Numbered from the stretch's first letter, positions 29,076-38,343 are shown. The stretch: 64,000 nt of DNA from Xanthomonas hortorum pv. cynarae (GCF_002939985.1 NZ_MDFM01000001.1:186001-250000), one strand, 5' to 3'. Made by a program: numbers and translations. The notes: a model not told the origin generated them from the letters alone.

Positions 29076-29776
29076 TAGCTACGCACCAGAATCGCGGTGA
29101 TGTTGTCCGAGCCGCCGCCATCCAGTGCGGCGGCGACCAGGCATTCGACGCATTCCTGGGCGCTGCAATCGGCTTGCGACAAGGTTGCGGCGATGGTGGC
29201 GTCGTCGATTTCTTCGGTCAGGCCGTCGCTGCACAACAGCAGCTGCATGCCGGATTTGAGTTCGCCCTGCATGGTGGCGACATTGAGGTGGGCCGGGTCG
29301 GTCACGCCCAACGCCTGGGTCACCACGTTGCGATGCGGATGCGCGCGTGCCTGCTCGCTGGTGAGCGTGCCCTGCGCGATGAGTTCCTGCACGTAACTAT
29401 GGTCCTGGCTCAGCTGTGCCAGCCGGCCGTCGCGCCACAGATAGGCACGGCTGTCGCCGACCCAGGCCACTTCGAAGCGCTGGCCCAGCACGCGGGCGGC
29501 GACCACGGTGGTGCCCATCGGCAAGGTATCGTTGCAGCGGCGCGAGGTCTTGATGATCTCTTCGTCGGCGATACGCACCGCCTGCGCTAGCGGTGTACCT
29601 GCGCGCACTTCGCGCACGATGGTTTCGCGCGCCAACGCGCTGGCCACTTCGCCGCAGGCATGCCCGCCCATGCCATCGGCGACCAGCCACAACCCCAGCT
29701 CGCTGTCGCCGTAGTACGTGTCCTCGTTGAGGTCGCGACGCAGGCCGACGTGGGTGAGATGTCCGAATTCGAGCAT
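29072..29776 (-). CDS. PP2C-family serine/threonine protein phosphatase
   Basis: 234 residues. PP2C metal-binding motifs are complete: RRDLNEDTY, VADGMGGH, AWVGDSRAYL, LLCSDGLTEEI and GGSDNITAIL. Such stand-alone bacterial PP2Cs (Stp/PrpC type) dephosphorylate Hanks-type kinase targets and are often linked to type VI secretion or envelope control; no kinase gene of that kind is adjacent here. ATG at 29776 is chosen because homology begins at LEFGHLTHVG; no strong ribosome site. A 32-codon extension is possible but unlikely. Confidence 0.9.
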   Translation of the reverse strand: MLEFGHLTHVGLRRDLNEDTYYGDSELGLWLVADGMGGHACGEVASALARETIVREVRAGTPLAQAVRIADEEIIKTSRRCNDTLPMGTTVVAARVLGQRFEVAWVGDSRAYLWRDGRLAQLSQDHSYVQELIAQGTLTSEQARAHPHRNVVTQALGVTDPAHLNVATMQGELKSGMQLLLCSDGLTEEIDDATIAATLSQADCSAQECVECLVAAALDGGGSDNITAILVRSY

Positions 29777-29915
29777 GGGGCCGGGTCGCCAGAGGAAAGA
29801 TGCGCCACCATCATCGCGGCCGGACCGGCCAGCGGCAACAGACTGCTTGCCGGTACTGCAGTGCGGGTTCACTCCGGACCCAGATGGCGCCGTGTGTCGA
29901 GCTTGCCCAGCCCGC

Positions 29916-29944
29916 TTGTGGCTTGGCGCCTGTGCCCGTATGAT
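29916..29944 (+). promoter_or_regulatory. Promoter of tRNA-Ser (CGA)
   Basis: TTGTGG at 29916-29921, a 17-base spacer and TATGAT at 29939-29944, 29 bases before the tRNA. Confidence 0.65.
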
Positions 29945-29973
29945 TCACGGCCCCGGGACACCGGGGACCATCT

Positions 29974-30064
29974 GGAGAGGTGGCAGAGCGGTTGAATGTA
30001 CCTGACTCGAAATCAGGCAGGCGTTTATAGCGCCTCGGGGGTTCGAATCCCCCCCTCTCCGCCA
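29974..30064 (+). tRNA. tRNA-Ser (CGA)
   Basis: 91 bases with a long variable arm and encoded CCA. Acceptor stem GGAGAGG/CCTCTCC; anticodon loop CTCGAAA between CCTGA and TCAGG. Its 3' end is duplicated about 160 bases downstream. Confidence 0.97.
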
Positions 30065-30230
30065 GATTGAGGCGAGTAGTTGTGCCAGTGCTGCGTGAGT
30101 TTCGCCGGCGTCATTGGGGGGGTGAGAAGCCCCGGGTTCGACAGACAGCGCAGCTGTCTGCACGGCGAAGCCGCCCGCAGGGCGAAGGCACGTAGTGCCG
30201 AGTGAATCCCCCCCCCCTCTCCGCCAGATT
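30045..30230 (+). repeat. Duplicated tRNA-Ser 3' end (att-like direct repeat)
   Basis: The last 20 bases of the tRNA plus four flanking bases (30045-30068) recur at 30204-30230, differing only by three extra Cs. The ~135 bases between carry a CAGACAGC/GCTGTCTG inverted repeat (about 30142-30160) and no gene. This looks like a scar of site-specific integration or excision at the tRNA. Confidence 0.7.
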
Positions 30231-30236
30231 CGCATC

Positions 30237-30260
30237 AGCCCCCGCAAGGGGGCTTTTGTT
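30237..30260 (+). terminator. Terminator after the tRNA-Ser region
   Basis: AGCCCCC (30237-30243) and GGGGGCT (30248-30254) with a GCAA loop and a T-rich tail. Confidence 0.75.
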
Positions 30261-30325
30261 TATGGGTCGCAGCCAGCCGGTGCGATGCCTACACTTCCAC
30301 CTTTGCTATCCGTTGGAGGCATGAC

Positions 30326-30730
30326 ATGTCCGAGATTCTGGTGCCGGTGTCCTTTGGTGAGCTGCTCGACAAGATCGCGATCCTGCAGATCAAGTCCGAG
30401 CGCATCAGCGACCCTGCCAAGCTGACCAATGTGCGCAACGAGCTGTCTGCGCTGGAAATCAGCTGGATGGCGCATCCGGCCGCCGGTCACGATATCGTGC
30501 GTTTGCGTGCCGCGCTCAAGGCCGTCAACGAGCGGCTGTGGATGATCGAAGACGACATCCGTCTCAAGGAGCAGGCGCAGACCTTCGACGATGCATTCGT
30601 GCAGCTGGCGCGCAGCGTCTATATCGAAAACGATGAGCGCGCGCGCATCAAGAAAGAGATCAACCTGGCGCTAGGGTCGTCGTATGTGGAAGAGAAGTCG
30701 TATCAGGACTATCGCGCCAAGGGTGTCTGA
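30326..30730 (+). CDS. DUF6165 family protein
   Basis: 134 residues, acidic and mostly alpha-helical, no signal peptide or membrane segment. It starts MSEILVPVSFGELLDKIAIL and ends VEEKSYQDYRAKG, features of the conserved DUF6165 family. The family has no established function; it is often seen near lipopolysaccharide or capsule glycosyltransferase genes, and here a GT9 heptosyltransferase and kdkA follow. ATG at 30326, 8 bases after GGAGG. It appears monocistronic and converges with the GT9 gene. Confidence 0.8.
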   Translation: MSEILVPVSFGELLDKIAILQIKSERISDPAKLTNVRNELSALEISWMAHPAAGHDIVRLRAALKAVNERLWMIEDDIRLKEQAQTFDDAFVQLARSVYIENDERARIKKEINLALGSSYVEEKSYQDYRAKGV

Positions 30731-30835
30731 GCGCTGATGCTTTGCGCTGCCCCTAGGCAGCCGAGCAGCGGCGCAGTGCGCGCCGCTTGCTCAAGCGATT
30801 GAATGCCTGTTTGAGCGAGCATCCGTCGCCGCCCC

Positions 30836-31885
30836 TCAGCGTGGATGATCGGTGCGATAACGCTCGAAAGCAGCGATCGCATCGCCCACGGTGATCAGCG
30901 ACATCACCTCGTCGAACTCGATCTTGGTGCCCCATTTCAGCTGGTCGGCCGGCTTGCCCAGGTGTTTGCGGGCGGCCGCGTCGTAACGGTCCACGCAATA
31001 GCGCACGTCCGAATACGGGCCGCTGCGCAGCGGATTGCTCGCTGCATGCAGGCCGAGCACTTTGGTGCCCATCGCGTTGGCGATATGCATCGGCCCCGAA
31101 TCAGGTGTGACCACCAGATCGGCGCGGGCGAGCAGGGCGGGGAGCTGCTTGAGCGTGTCCTTGCCGACCAAGTCCAGCACCGGCGTGCGCGCGGCCGCGA
31201 CGATGGCATCGGCGGTGCTGCGTTCAAGCTCGCTGCGGCCACCGCACAGCACGATTCGCCAGCCTTGCGCAGCGGCGTGATCGGCCAGTGCCGCGTGGCG
31301 GTCGGCGTACCAGTTGCGGCGCGCATGGCTGGAGCAGGGCGAAATCATCAGCACCGGGCGGCCGTCGTTATCCCACTGCGCGCGCGCCCAGGCATGCGCC
31401 TCGTCCGGCACTGGTAGATCCCAGCGCACCTGGGTCTGGGTCAAGCCGAGCGGCTGCGCGAAGCTGCCGATGGCGTCGAGCACGTGGATGCCGGGGCGGT
31501 CGGCGATGCGCTCGTTGACGAACAGGCCGTGCAGGTCTTTGGAGCGGCTGCGGTCATAGCCGATGCGGCGCTGCGCCGGCACGAATGCCGACAGCACATT
31601 CGCTCGAAAGGCCACCTGCATCTGCAGCAAGGCATCGAAGCGGCCCAGCGGCGCCAGCGACTGGCGCAGCGCGCGCATACCGGCCACGCCGGTGCGCTTG
31701 TCGTAGGCATGAAACTGCACGCCGGGCAGGCCGTCGAGCAACTTCAGCCCGGCCTTGTCGATGATCCAATGCAGCTGGCTTGCCGGAAACCCCGCCTGCA
31801 AGGTGCGCACCAGCGGCACCACGTGGGTGACGTCACCCAGGGCGGACAGGCGCAGCAGGCATAACGAAGCGGGCGTAGAAGCCAT
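30836..31885 (-). CDS. Glycosyltransferase family 9 (heptosyltransferase-like)
   Basis: 349 residues, GT-B fold of the WaaC/WaaF/WaaQ family. The N-terminus LCLLRLSALGDVTHVVPLVRTL is the typical GT9 opening; the C-domain has the nucleotide-sugar motif TPDSGPMHIANAMG. Family members add L-glycero-D-manno-heptose to the lipopolysaccharide inner core from ADP-heptose at the cytoplasmic membrane face. Next to kdkA, which acts on the same core. ATG at 31885; only 20 bases separate it from the divergent kdkA, so the two promoters must overlap coding sequence. Which heptose it adds cannot be told. Confidence 0.88.
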   Translation of the reverse strand: MASTPASLCLLRLSALGDVTHVVPLVRTLQAGFPASQLHWIIDKAGLKLLDGLPGVQFHAYDKRTGVAGMRALRQSLAPLGRFDALLQMQVAFRANVLSAFVPAQRRIGYDRSRSKDLHGLFVNERIADRPGIHVLDAIGSFAQPLGLTQTQVRWDLPVPDEAHAWARAQWDNDGRPVLMISPCSSHARRNWYADRHAALADHAAAQGWRIVLCGGRSELERSTADAIVAAARTPVLDLVGKDTLKQLPALLARADLVVTPDSGPMHIANAMGTKVLGLHAASNPLRSGPYSDVRYCVDRYDAAARKHLGKPADQLKWGTKIEFDEVMSLITVGDAIAAFERYRTDHPR

Positions 31886-31905
31886 GGTGTTGTTAGACTC
31901 GATAG

Positions 31906-32655
31906 ATGGTTTCTTTCGACGCCACTGAAGCGCTGACGCCGTACCGCGAAGGCCGCGGTTATGGCGCCATTCTGTTCGACCGCGAACGGCTGCGGCAAGC
32001 CGATGCCACGCTGTTTTCGCCGCAACACTGGGGCGACAGGGCGCGGCCGGTGGATGAGGGCGGGCGTGGCGGGGCGTGGTTTGTGGATGCGCCGTTCGGC
32101 CGCAGCGTGTTGCGCCAGTATCTGCGTGGCGGCATGGCTGCCCGGGTGAGTCGCGATCACTACCTGTGGAAAGGGGCGGGGCGCACGCGCAGCTTCGCCG
32201 AGTTCCGGCTGATGCGCGAGTTGCTCAGCCGGAAGTTGCCGGTGCCGCGCCCGTTGGCGGCCTGCTACCTGCGCGAAGGATTGGGCTATCGCGCTGCGCT
32301 ATTGATGGAGCGCCTGGAAAACGTGCGCTCGCTGGCCGATCACGCGCAGGTTGCCGGGCGTGGCGCGCCGTGGGAAGAGACCGGGCGATTGATTGCGCGC
32401 TTTCATCGCGCCGGCCTGGATCACGCCGATCTCAATGCGCACAACATTCTGTTCGATACTGGTGGGCACGGCTGGTTGATCGATTTCGACCGTGGCGTGT
32501 TGCGCATTCCGGCCACGCGCTGGCGCGAGCGCAATCTGGCGCGGCTGCATCGCTCGCTGTTGAAATTGCGCGGCACGCGCAGCCGCGAAGATGTCGACAA
32601 GGATTACGAGCGCCTGCATCGCGCTTACGAACTGGCCTGGGGCCGGGGCTACTGA
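31906..32655 (+). CDS. kdkA: 3-deoxy-D-manno-octulosonic acid (Kdo) kinase
   Basis: 249 residues of the protein-kinase-like lipopolysaccharide kinase family. The catalytic loop is [11 protein letters not shown] with the catalytic Asp and metal-binding Asn, followed by the DFD motif in LIDFDRGV; the ATP Lys is likely in [12 protein letters not shown]. KdkA phosphorylates position 4 of the Kdo residue in the lipopolysaccharide inner core. ATG at 31906. The TGA stop overlaps the next start by one base (TGATG), so the metallo-hydrolase gene is coupled to it. Confidence 0.9.
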   Translation: MVSFDATEALTPYREGRGYGAILFDRERLRQADATLFSPQHWGDRARPVDEGGRGGAWFVDAPFGRSVLRQYLRGGMAARVSRDHYLWKGAGRTRSFAEFRLMRELLSRKLPVPRPLAACYLREGLGYRAALLMERLENVRSLADHAQVAGRGAPWEETGRLIARFHRAGLDHADLNAHNILFDTGGHGWLIDFDRGVLRIPATRWRERNLARLHRSLLKLRGTRSREDVDKDYERLHRAYELAWGRGY

Positions 32656-33404
32656 TGAACTGGGCGTTGCGTGTGCAGGGGGTCGGCAATGCGTCGGCGG
32701 TGGCGCTTGGCTCGCCGATGGCCACACTCGAGCGTGCCGGCGCGCCGTGGCTGACCATCGACTGCGGCAGCGAGGGGCTGACTGCGTACCAGGCCCATTA
32801 CGGCCGGTTGCCGCAGGCGTTCTTCATTACCCATGTGCATCTGGACCATGTTGGCGGGCTGGAGCGGGTGTTCGTGGACAGCTATTTCTCCGAGCGGCGC
32901 GGGCGCACCCGCCTGTACGTGCCGGCGCCGGTAGTGCCGCTGCTGCAGCGGCGGATCGCCGACTACCCGAACGTGCTGGCCGAGGGCGGCGCCAACTTCT
33001 GGGATGCGTTTCAGCTGGTGCCGGTCGGCGATGCGTTCTGGCACGACGGCGTGCGGCTGGAGGTGTTCCCGGTGCGCCACCATTGGCCGGAGACCGCGTA
33101 CGGGCTGCGCCTGAAGGGTGCGCTGGTGTGGAGCGGCGATACCCGGCCGATCCCGGAAATGCTGGCCCGCTATGCCGATGACGGCGAACTCATCGCGCAT
33201 GACTGCGGCGTTCACGGCAACCCGTCGCATACTGGCGTGGACGATTTGGAGCGGGAATACCCGCAGGACCTGTTGAGCCGCATGCTGCTGTACCACTACG
33301 CCAGCGACGCCGACGGCGACGTGCTCCGCGCACGCGGCCATCGCGTTGCGGTGCCTGGACACTACCTGGAGCTGGCGGAGCCGACAACCGCCATGGTGCT
33401 CTGA
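32655..33404 (+). CDS. MBL-fold metallo-hydrolase
   Basis: 249 residues. The zinc motif is THVHLDHVGG, with later ligands in RHHWPE, WSGDTRP and the C-terminal VPGHYLEL. The layout (ribonuclease Z-like, TIDCGSEGL start) suggests a phosphodiesterase or nuclease-type hydrolase, but the substrate is not evident. It overlaps kdkA and moaA by one base at each end (TGATG junctions), so all three are likely translated from one message. ATG at 32655. Confidence 0.85.
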   Translation: MNWALRVQGVGNASAVALGSPMATLERAGAPWLTIDCGSEGLTAYQAHYGRLPQAFFITHVHLDHVGGLERVFVDSYFSERRGRTRLYVPAPVVPLLQRRIADYPNVLAEGGANFWDAFQLVPVGDAFWHDGVRLEVFPVRHHWPETAYGLRLKGALVWSGDTRPIPEMLARYADDGELIAHDCGVHGNPSHTGVDDLEREYPQDLLSRMLLYHYASDADGDVLRARGHRVAVPGHYLELAEPTTAMVL

Positions 33405-34438
33405 TGAGCGCCTTGCTGCTGCCGAATCAGACCGCAGCGCCGATGCAGGACCGCTATGGCCGGCCGCTGCGCGATTTGCGGCTGTCGGTCATCGAGGCCT
33501 GCAACTTCCGCTGCGGTTACTGCATGCCGGCCGATCGGGTGCCGGACGATTACGGTTTCGATGCGCAGCAAAGGCTGAGCTTCGATCAGCTGGAAACGCT
33601 GGTGCGCGCGTTCGTGTCGGTGGGCGTCACCAAGGTGCGTCTGACCGGCGGCGAGCCGCTGCTGCGACGCGACCTGCCGAGCTTGGTTGCGCGACTGACC
33701 GCCATCGACGGCATCGAGGATCTGGCGCTGACCACCAACGGCACCTTGCTTGCGCGTCAGGCGGTTGCCCTGCGCCAGGCCGGGCTGCGCCGCATCACCG
33801 TAAGCATGGATGCCTTGGATCCGGAGCTGTTCAGACGCATGAGCGGCAACCGCGGCGAGATCGCGCAGGTGCTGGCCGGTATTGCCGCTGCCGAGCAGGC
33901 CGGCTTCCAGCGCTTAAAGATTAATTGCGTGGTGCAGCGCGGCATCAACGAAGACCAGGTGCTGCCGTTGGTGGAGCACTTCCGTGGCACCGGCCACGTG
34001 CTGCGCTTCATCGAGTTCATGGATGTGGGCAGCTGCAATGGCTGGACGCCGGATGCGGTGGTGACCTCTGCGCAATTGCACGAACGCATCCACGCACGCT
34101 GGCCGCTGGCGCCGCTGGATGCCAATTACACCGGCGAAGTGGCGCAACGGCATGCCTTTGCCGACGGCGCGGGCGAGGTGGGTTTCGTCAGTTCGGTCAG
34201 CGTGCCATTTTGCGGCGATTGCCAGCGCGCACGCGTGTCGGCCGATGGGCAGTTGTATACCTGCCTGTTTGCTAGCCAGGGCCATGACCTCAAGCCGGCG
34301 TTGGGCCAGGGCGAGCATGGATTGTCCGAACATCTGCGTGCGCGCTGGAGCATCCGTGGCGACCGCTACAGCGAGGTGCGTGCGTCGTCGATGCCGCGCC
34401 GCGGCAAGCCGGTCGAGATGTTTTTGATCGGTGGGTGA
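33404..34438 (+). CDS. moaA: GTP 3',8-cyclase MoaA
   Basis: 344 residues, radical SAM enzyme of molybdenum cofactor synthesis. The N-terminal 4Fe-4S cluster is ligated by C33, C37 and C40 (CNFRCGYC); the C-terminal cluster uses FCGDCQRARV and YTCLF. The GG end needed for activity is present (FLIGG). It converts GTP to the cyclic precursor together with MoaC. ATG at 33404 overlaps the upstream stop by one base. Confidence 0.96.
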   Translation: MSALLLPNQTAAPMQDRYGRPLRDLRLSVIEACNFRCGYCMPADRVPDDYGFDAQQRLSFDQLETLVRAFVSVGVTKVRLTGGEPLLRRDLPSLVARLTAIDGIEDLALTTNGTLLARQAVALRQAGLRRITVSMDALDPELFRRMSGNRGEIAQVLAGIAAAEQAGFQRLKINCVVQRGINEDQVLPLVEHFRGTGHVLRFIEFMDVGSCNGWTPDAVVTSAQLHERIHARWPLAPLDANYTGEVAQRHAFADGAGEVGFVSSVSVPFCGDCQRARVSADGQLYTCLFASQGHDLKPALGQGEHGLSEHLRARWSIRGDRYSEVRASSMPRRGKPVEMFLIGG

Positions 34439-34514
34439 GGGGCGGTTGTTTCATCAGGGCACCGCTTTCACCGAGAATGCCGCATCCTGAGCGCCTGTCA
34501 TTGTGTCGTTTCCC

Positions 34515-35012
34515 ATGTCCGCAAAAACCCGTTCCGCACGCCTGACCCACCTGGATGACGCCGGGCTGCCCACCATGGTGGATGTCTCGGACAAGACGGT
34601 CACCGCACGCAGTGCCACTGCCGAAAGTCGCGTGCGATTTCCTGCAGCCGTGGCCGCGCAGCTGCGCTCCAACGGCTTGCGCAGCGCCAAGGGCGGCATC
34701 GTGGAGACCGCAGTGATCGCCGGCACCATGGCGGTCAAGCGCACGCACGAATTGATTCCGTTCTGCCACCCGCTGCCCATCGATGCGTGCCGCTTCGAGA
34801 TCGACTGGGTTGGCGAACAGGTGCTGCACATCAGCTGCACGGTGCGCTGCGTACATCGCACCGGGGTGGAGATGGAAGCGCTTACCGGTGCCAGCGTGGC
34901 GGCATTGACGGTCTACGACATGTGCAAGGCGTTGTCGCATGCAATGAGCATCGGCCCAACCAGGCTGGTGTCCAAACGCGGCGGCAAGCGCGATATCGGA
35001 GCAACGCGATGA
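34515..35012 (+). CDS. moaC: Cyclic pyranopterin monophosphate synthase MoaC
   Basis: 165 residues from ATG at 34515; a GTG 12 bases upstream in the same frame is an alternative and neither has a clear ribosome site. Family motifs are [23 protein letters not shown] and [10 protein letters not shown] with the catalytic Lys and Asp. It acts after MoaA to make cPMP. Coupled to moaD by an ATGA overlap. Confidence 0.95.
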   Translation: MSAKTRSARLTHLDDAGLPTMVDVSDKTVTARSATAESRVRFPAAVAAQLRSNGLRSAKGGIVETAVIAGTMAVKRTHELIPFCHPLPIDACRFEIDWVGEQVLHISCTVRCVHRTGVEMEALTGASVAALTVYDMCKALSHAMSIGPTRLVSKRGGKRDIGATR

Positions 35013-35254
35013 GCGCGACAGTGACGGTGCTGTATTTCGCCAGCTTGCGTGAAGCGGCGGGCGTTGCAAGCGAGCAGGTGCACTCGGATGCGCAGGATTT
35101 GCGCGCGTTCTATGCCGAACTCGATACGCGCCATGGCCTGCGCTGGACGCCGACGCAGCTGCGCGTCGCGGTGGATGGCGCGTTCGCACGCTGGGAGGAC
35201 GAGGTGCGCGACGGCAGTGAAATCGTGTTTATTCCGCCAGTGTCGGGAGGTTGA
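35009..35254 (+). CDS. moaD: Molybdopterin synthase small subunit MoaD
   Basis: 81 residues, ubiquitin-like fold, ending in the PPVSGG di-glycine tail that is adenylated and carries the transferred sulfur as a thiocarboxylate. ATG at 35009 overlaps moaC by 4 bases. Confidence 0.94.
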   Translation: MSATVTVLYFASLREAAGVASEQVHSDAQDLRAFYAELDTRHGLRWTPTQLRVAVDGAFARWEDEVRDGSEIVFIPPVSGG

Positions 35255-35256
35255 GT

Positions 35257-35700
35257 GTGAGCGAGCAGACAACCGCCATCTTTGCGCTTTCTGACGTGCC
35301 GTTATCGATCAACAGCTTGCGTGCCGCGCTGGAGCATCCGCATGCCGGCGCATTTGCCAGTTTCGAGGGCTGGGTGCGCAACCATAACGAAGGCCGCGGC
35401 GTGGCCGGGCTGCGCTATGAAGCCTATGCCGCACTCGCGCAGGCCGAAGGCCAACGCGTGCTCGACAAAGCGATGAGCCGCTTTGCCATCGTCAACGCGC
35501 ATTGCGTGCACCGCGTGGGCGAGCTGCGTATCGGCGATATGGCGGTGTGGGTGGGCGTCAGCGCAGCGCATCGCGGGGCCGCATTCGATGCCTGCCGCTT
35601 CATCATCGACGAGGTCAAGGCACGCGTGCCGATCTGGAAGCACGAGCATTACCTTGAGGGCGATGCAGGTTGGCTGCATCCGGAAGCGCAGACGCAATGA
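35257..35700 (+). CDS. moaE: Molybdopterin synthase large subunit MoaE
   Basis: 147 residues. Contains FEGWVRNHNEGR near the N-terminus and the active-site Lys region VPIWKHEHYLEG. With MoaD it inserts the dithiolene sulfurs into cPMP. GTG at 35257 is chosen because it follows GGGAGG at a normal distance; a TTG at 35251 directly abuts that site and is unlikely. Last gene of moaA-moaC-moaD-moaE. Confidence 0.94.
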   Translation: MSEQTTAIFALSDVPLSINSLRAALEHPHAGAFASFEGWVRNHNEGRGVAGLRYEAYAALAQAEGQRVLDKAMSRFAIVNAHCVHRVGELRIGDMAVWVGVSAAHRGAAFDACRFIIDEVKARVPIWKHEHYLEGDAGWLHPEAQTQ

Positions 35701-35768
35701 CAGCGTTGCTGCCGCTTTGCGAATACGCACACAACCACCGCCACATGGGCAGCCTGTTCTCTGATTAG

Positions 35769-35880
35769 GGTGGTGTCCCCGCCGGTTGACCTCGGCGCCC
35801 GCGTCAATCGATACCGTTGCTGCCTTCCGGCCCTGGCGGGATTTTCGATCTAGCGTCGCGAGGGACCGACGGGGCCACCA
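35769..35880 (-). ncRNA. ffs: Signal recognition particle RNA (4.5S type)
   Basis: Minus-strand sequence contains GGCCGGAAGGCAGCAACGG (about 35817-35835), the conserved domain IV tetraloop region that binds Ffh. The ends GGTGGCCCC and GGGGACACCACC pair to close a long hairpin of about 112 bases. Located between moaE and tRNA-Ser, upstream of dnaX. Exact ends are approximate. The stretch 35701-35768 shows no gene. Confidence 0.9.
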
Positions 35881-35941
35881 TAAGACGTGGGCCACTGGCG
35901 TGGCCCTGGATCCAGGCAATCGCGTTGCAGGATCATAAAAC

Positions 35942-36034
35942 TGGCGGAGAGAGGGGGATTCGAACCCCCGAAGCGCGGTTTAGACGCTTACACACTTTCC
36001 AGGCGTGCTCCTTCAACCACTCGGACACCTCTCC
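35942..36034 (-). tRNA. tRNA-Ser (GGA)
   Basis: 93 bases on the minus strand, encoded CCA, long variable arm. Acceptor stem GGAGAGG; anticodon loop CTGGAAA between CACGC and GTGTG. Confidence 0.96.
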
Positions 36035-36267
36035 GTACCTGCCGCCCGACTGGGTCGGCGGCAGGAGCGGGATTCTAGCCGTCGCGGGCGCGGTTAACAA
36101 GGCGAACGATCTCCGCGGTCGGCAGCATGCCGCCTTTGCAGCTCCTCAGGTTAAGCAAACACGCTTGCCGGGTGACCTCGGTCAGCGGGGACGGCGGGGT
36201 ACCACTGCTGAACGATCAATCTGGCGCGCCATGGCACAATATCGGTTCAGAGGAAGCTGGTTGCCCG

Positions 36268-38337
36268 ATGTCTTATCTTGTTCTCGCCCGCAAGTGGCGC
36301 CCGAAGCGTTTTGCCGAACTCGTTGGCCAGGAACATGTGGTCCGCGCGCTCAGTAACGCGCTCGACAGTGGGCGCGTGCACCACGCGTTTCTGTTCACCG
36401 GCACTCGCGGCGTGGGCAAGACCACCATCGCGCGCATCTTCGCCAAGTCGCTCAATTGCGAGACCGGCACCAGTGCCGATCCGTGTGGCACGTGCCCGGC
36501 CTGCCTGGATATCGATGCCGGCCGCTATATCGACCTGCTGGAAATCGACGCCGCCTCTAACACCGGTGTGGACGATGTGCGCGAGGTGATCGAGAACGCG
36601 CAGTACATGCCCTCGCGCGGCAAGTTCAAGGTCTATCTGATCGACGAAGTGCACATGCTCTCCAAGGCGGCGTTCAACGCGCTGCTCAAAACCCTGGAAG
36701 AGCCGCCGGAGCACGTGAAGTTTCTGCTGGCCACCACCGACCCGCAGAAGTTGCCGGTGACGGTGCTGTCGCGCTGCCTGCAGTTCAATCTCAAGCGGCT
36801 GGACGAGGATCAGATCCAGGGCCAGATGACCCGGATTCTGGCCGCCGAGCAGATCGAATCGGATCCATCGGCGATCGTGCAGCTGTCCAAGGCCGCCGAC
36901 GGCTCGCTGCGCGATGGCCTGTCGCTGCTCGATCAGGCCATCGCCTATGCCGGCGGCGCGCTGCGCGAGGACGTGGTGCGCACCATGCTTGGCACGGTCG
37001 ACCGCACCCAGGTTGGCGCGATGCTGCAGTCGCTGGCCGATGGCGATGGTGCGCGCCTGTTGCAGGTGGTTGCGGCATTGGCTGAATTTTCGCCCGACTG
37101 GAGCGGCGTGCTGGAGGCCTTGGCCGAGGCCTTGCACCGGATCCAGGTGCAGCAGTTGGTGCCGTCGGTGGCGTTTGTCGGCGATGGCATCGACCCAACC
37201 GCGTATGCCGCGCAGCTGCGGCCGGAAGTGGTGCAGCTGTGGTACCAGATGGCGCTCAACGGGCGTCGCGATCTGTATCTGGCGCCGAGCCCGCGCGCCG
37301 GTTTCGAGATGGCGGTGTTGCGCATGCTCGCCTTCCGTCCTGCGGCGGCGGTGCCGGCTGGTGGCGCTGACGATGGACGCGGCGCTGGCGCCGGTAGCGG
37401 TGCGCATTCGGCAGCAGCTGACGGTCAGATTGCTGCACCGGTCGCGGCGGTGCCTGCTGCAGTCGCGAAGCAGGCAGCGGCCAAGCATGCCGAGGTGATT
37501 GAAGCGACGCCGGCTCCCGTTGCGGCGGACGTGACGCGTCCGGCGCCAACGGCTCCCGCAGTCGCAGTGGTCGCTACAGCGCCTGCACCGGTTGTCGTCC
37601 TGACTGCTCCAGCGGCCTCTTCCGATGCTTCGCCGTCAGCCACCCCCGCGCGCAACGACGACACGCCGCCCTGGGCGATGGACGATGCGCCCGTGCGTGC
37701 GACATCCGCGCCCGTCTCCGCGTCGCCCGCTGTGTACGCGCCGGAAGCCGCAATGGCAGCCCCGGCAGCAGTTGTGGCGCCACAACCTGTCGCGGTTGCG
37801 CCCGAAGCTGCAGTTGCGCCTCCGGTAGCTACTGTGGCACCGGCGCTCGCCGCGGATGCAGCGCCGGCTGTGGCGACCCCCTCCGCAACTGCTGTATCCG
37901 CAGCATCGCCAACATCCGATCCGTCCGTCCTGCTCGACGACGGCCAGATTGCCGACGCCGAGCAATGGCTGGAGCTGGTCACCCGCAGCGGCTTGAACGG
38001 CCCCTCGCGCCAGCTCGCGGCCAATGCCGCCTTCGTCAGTCATCGCGAGGGCGTGCTGCGTCTGGCGCTGGCGCCGGGCTTTGAATATCTGAACTCCGAA
38101 CGCTCTATCGCCAACCTTGCGCAAGCGCTCGCGCCCGAGTTGGGAAACACGCCGCGCATCGTCATCGAAACCGGCAGCGCCGATGTCGAGACCCTGCACG
38201 AGCGGGCCAATCGCCAGAAAGGCGAGCGCCAGAGCGCGGCCGAAACCGCCTTCATGAACGACCCGAATGTGCAGCAGCTGATTCAGCAGCAAGGCGCGCG
38301 GGTGGTCCCCGATTCCATCCGCCCTTACGACGAGTAA
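36268..38337 (+). CDS. dnaX: DNA polymerase III subunit tau (clamp loader)
   Basis: 689 residues. The AAA+ core has Walker A TGTRGVGKT, a four-Cys zinc module (C-x8-C-x2-C-x2-C around DPCGTCPAC) and Walker B VYLIDEVHML with the Arg-finger SRC. A long Ala/Pro/Val-rich linker (roughly residues 375-555) precedes a C-terminal tau domain that binds polymerase and helicase. ATG at 36268. No A-rich slippery heptamer of the E. coli gamma-frameshift type is seen. Followed by ybaB and recR, the common recombination-repair order. Confidence 0.96.
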   Translation: MSYLVLARKWRPKRFAELVGQEHVVRALSNALDSGRVHHAFLFTGTRGVGKTTIARIFAKSLNCETGTSADPCGTCPACLDIDAGRYIDLLEIDAASNTGVDDVREVIENAQYMPSRGKFKVYLIDEVHMLSKAAFNALLKTLEEPPEHVKFLLATTDPQKLPVTVLSRCLQFNLKRLDEDQIQGQMTRILAAEQIESDPSAIVQLSKAADGSLRDGLSLLDQAIAYAGGALREDVVRTMLGTVDRTQVGAMLQSLADGDGARLLQVVAALAEFSPDWSGVLEALAEALHRIQVQQLVPSVAFVGDGIDPTAYAAQLRPEVVQLWYQMALNGRRDLYLAPSPRAGFEMAVLRMLAFRPAAAVPAGGADDGRGAGAGSGAHSAAADGQIAAPVAAVPAAVAKQAAAKHAEVIEATPAPVAADVTRPAPTAPAVAVVATAPAPVVVLTAPAASSDASPSATPARNDDTPPWAMDDAPVRATSAPVSASPAVYAPEAAMAAPAAVVAPQPVAVAPEAAVAPPVATVAPALAADAAPAVATPSATAVSAASPTSDPSVLLDDGQIADAEQWLELVTRSGLNGPSRQLAANAAFVSHREGVLRLALAPGFEYLNSERSIANLAQALAPELGNTPRIVIETGSADVETLHERANRQKGERQSAAETAFMNDPNVQQLIQQQGARVVPDSIRPYDE

Positions 38338-38343
38338 CGACAC

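Noticed and set aside
30065-30203. A second tRNA gene between the tRNA-Ser 3' repeats
   Set aside because: A GGGTTCGA word is present but no acceptor or anticodon arm can be formed; only the 3' end is duplicated.
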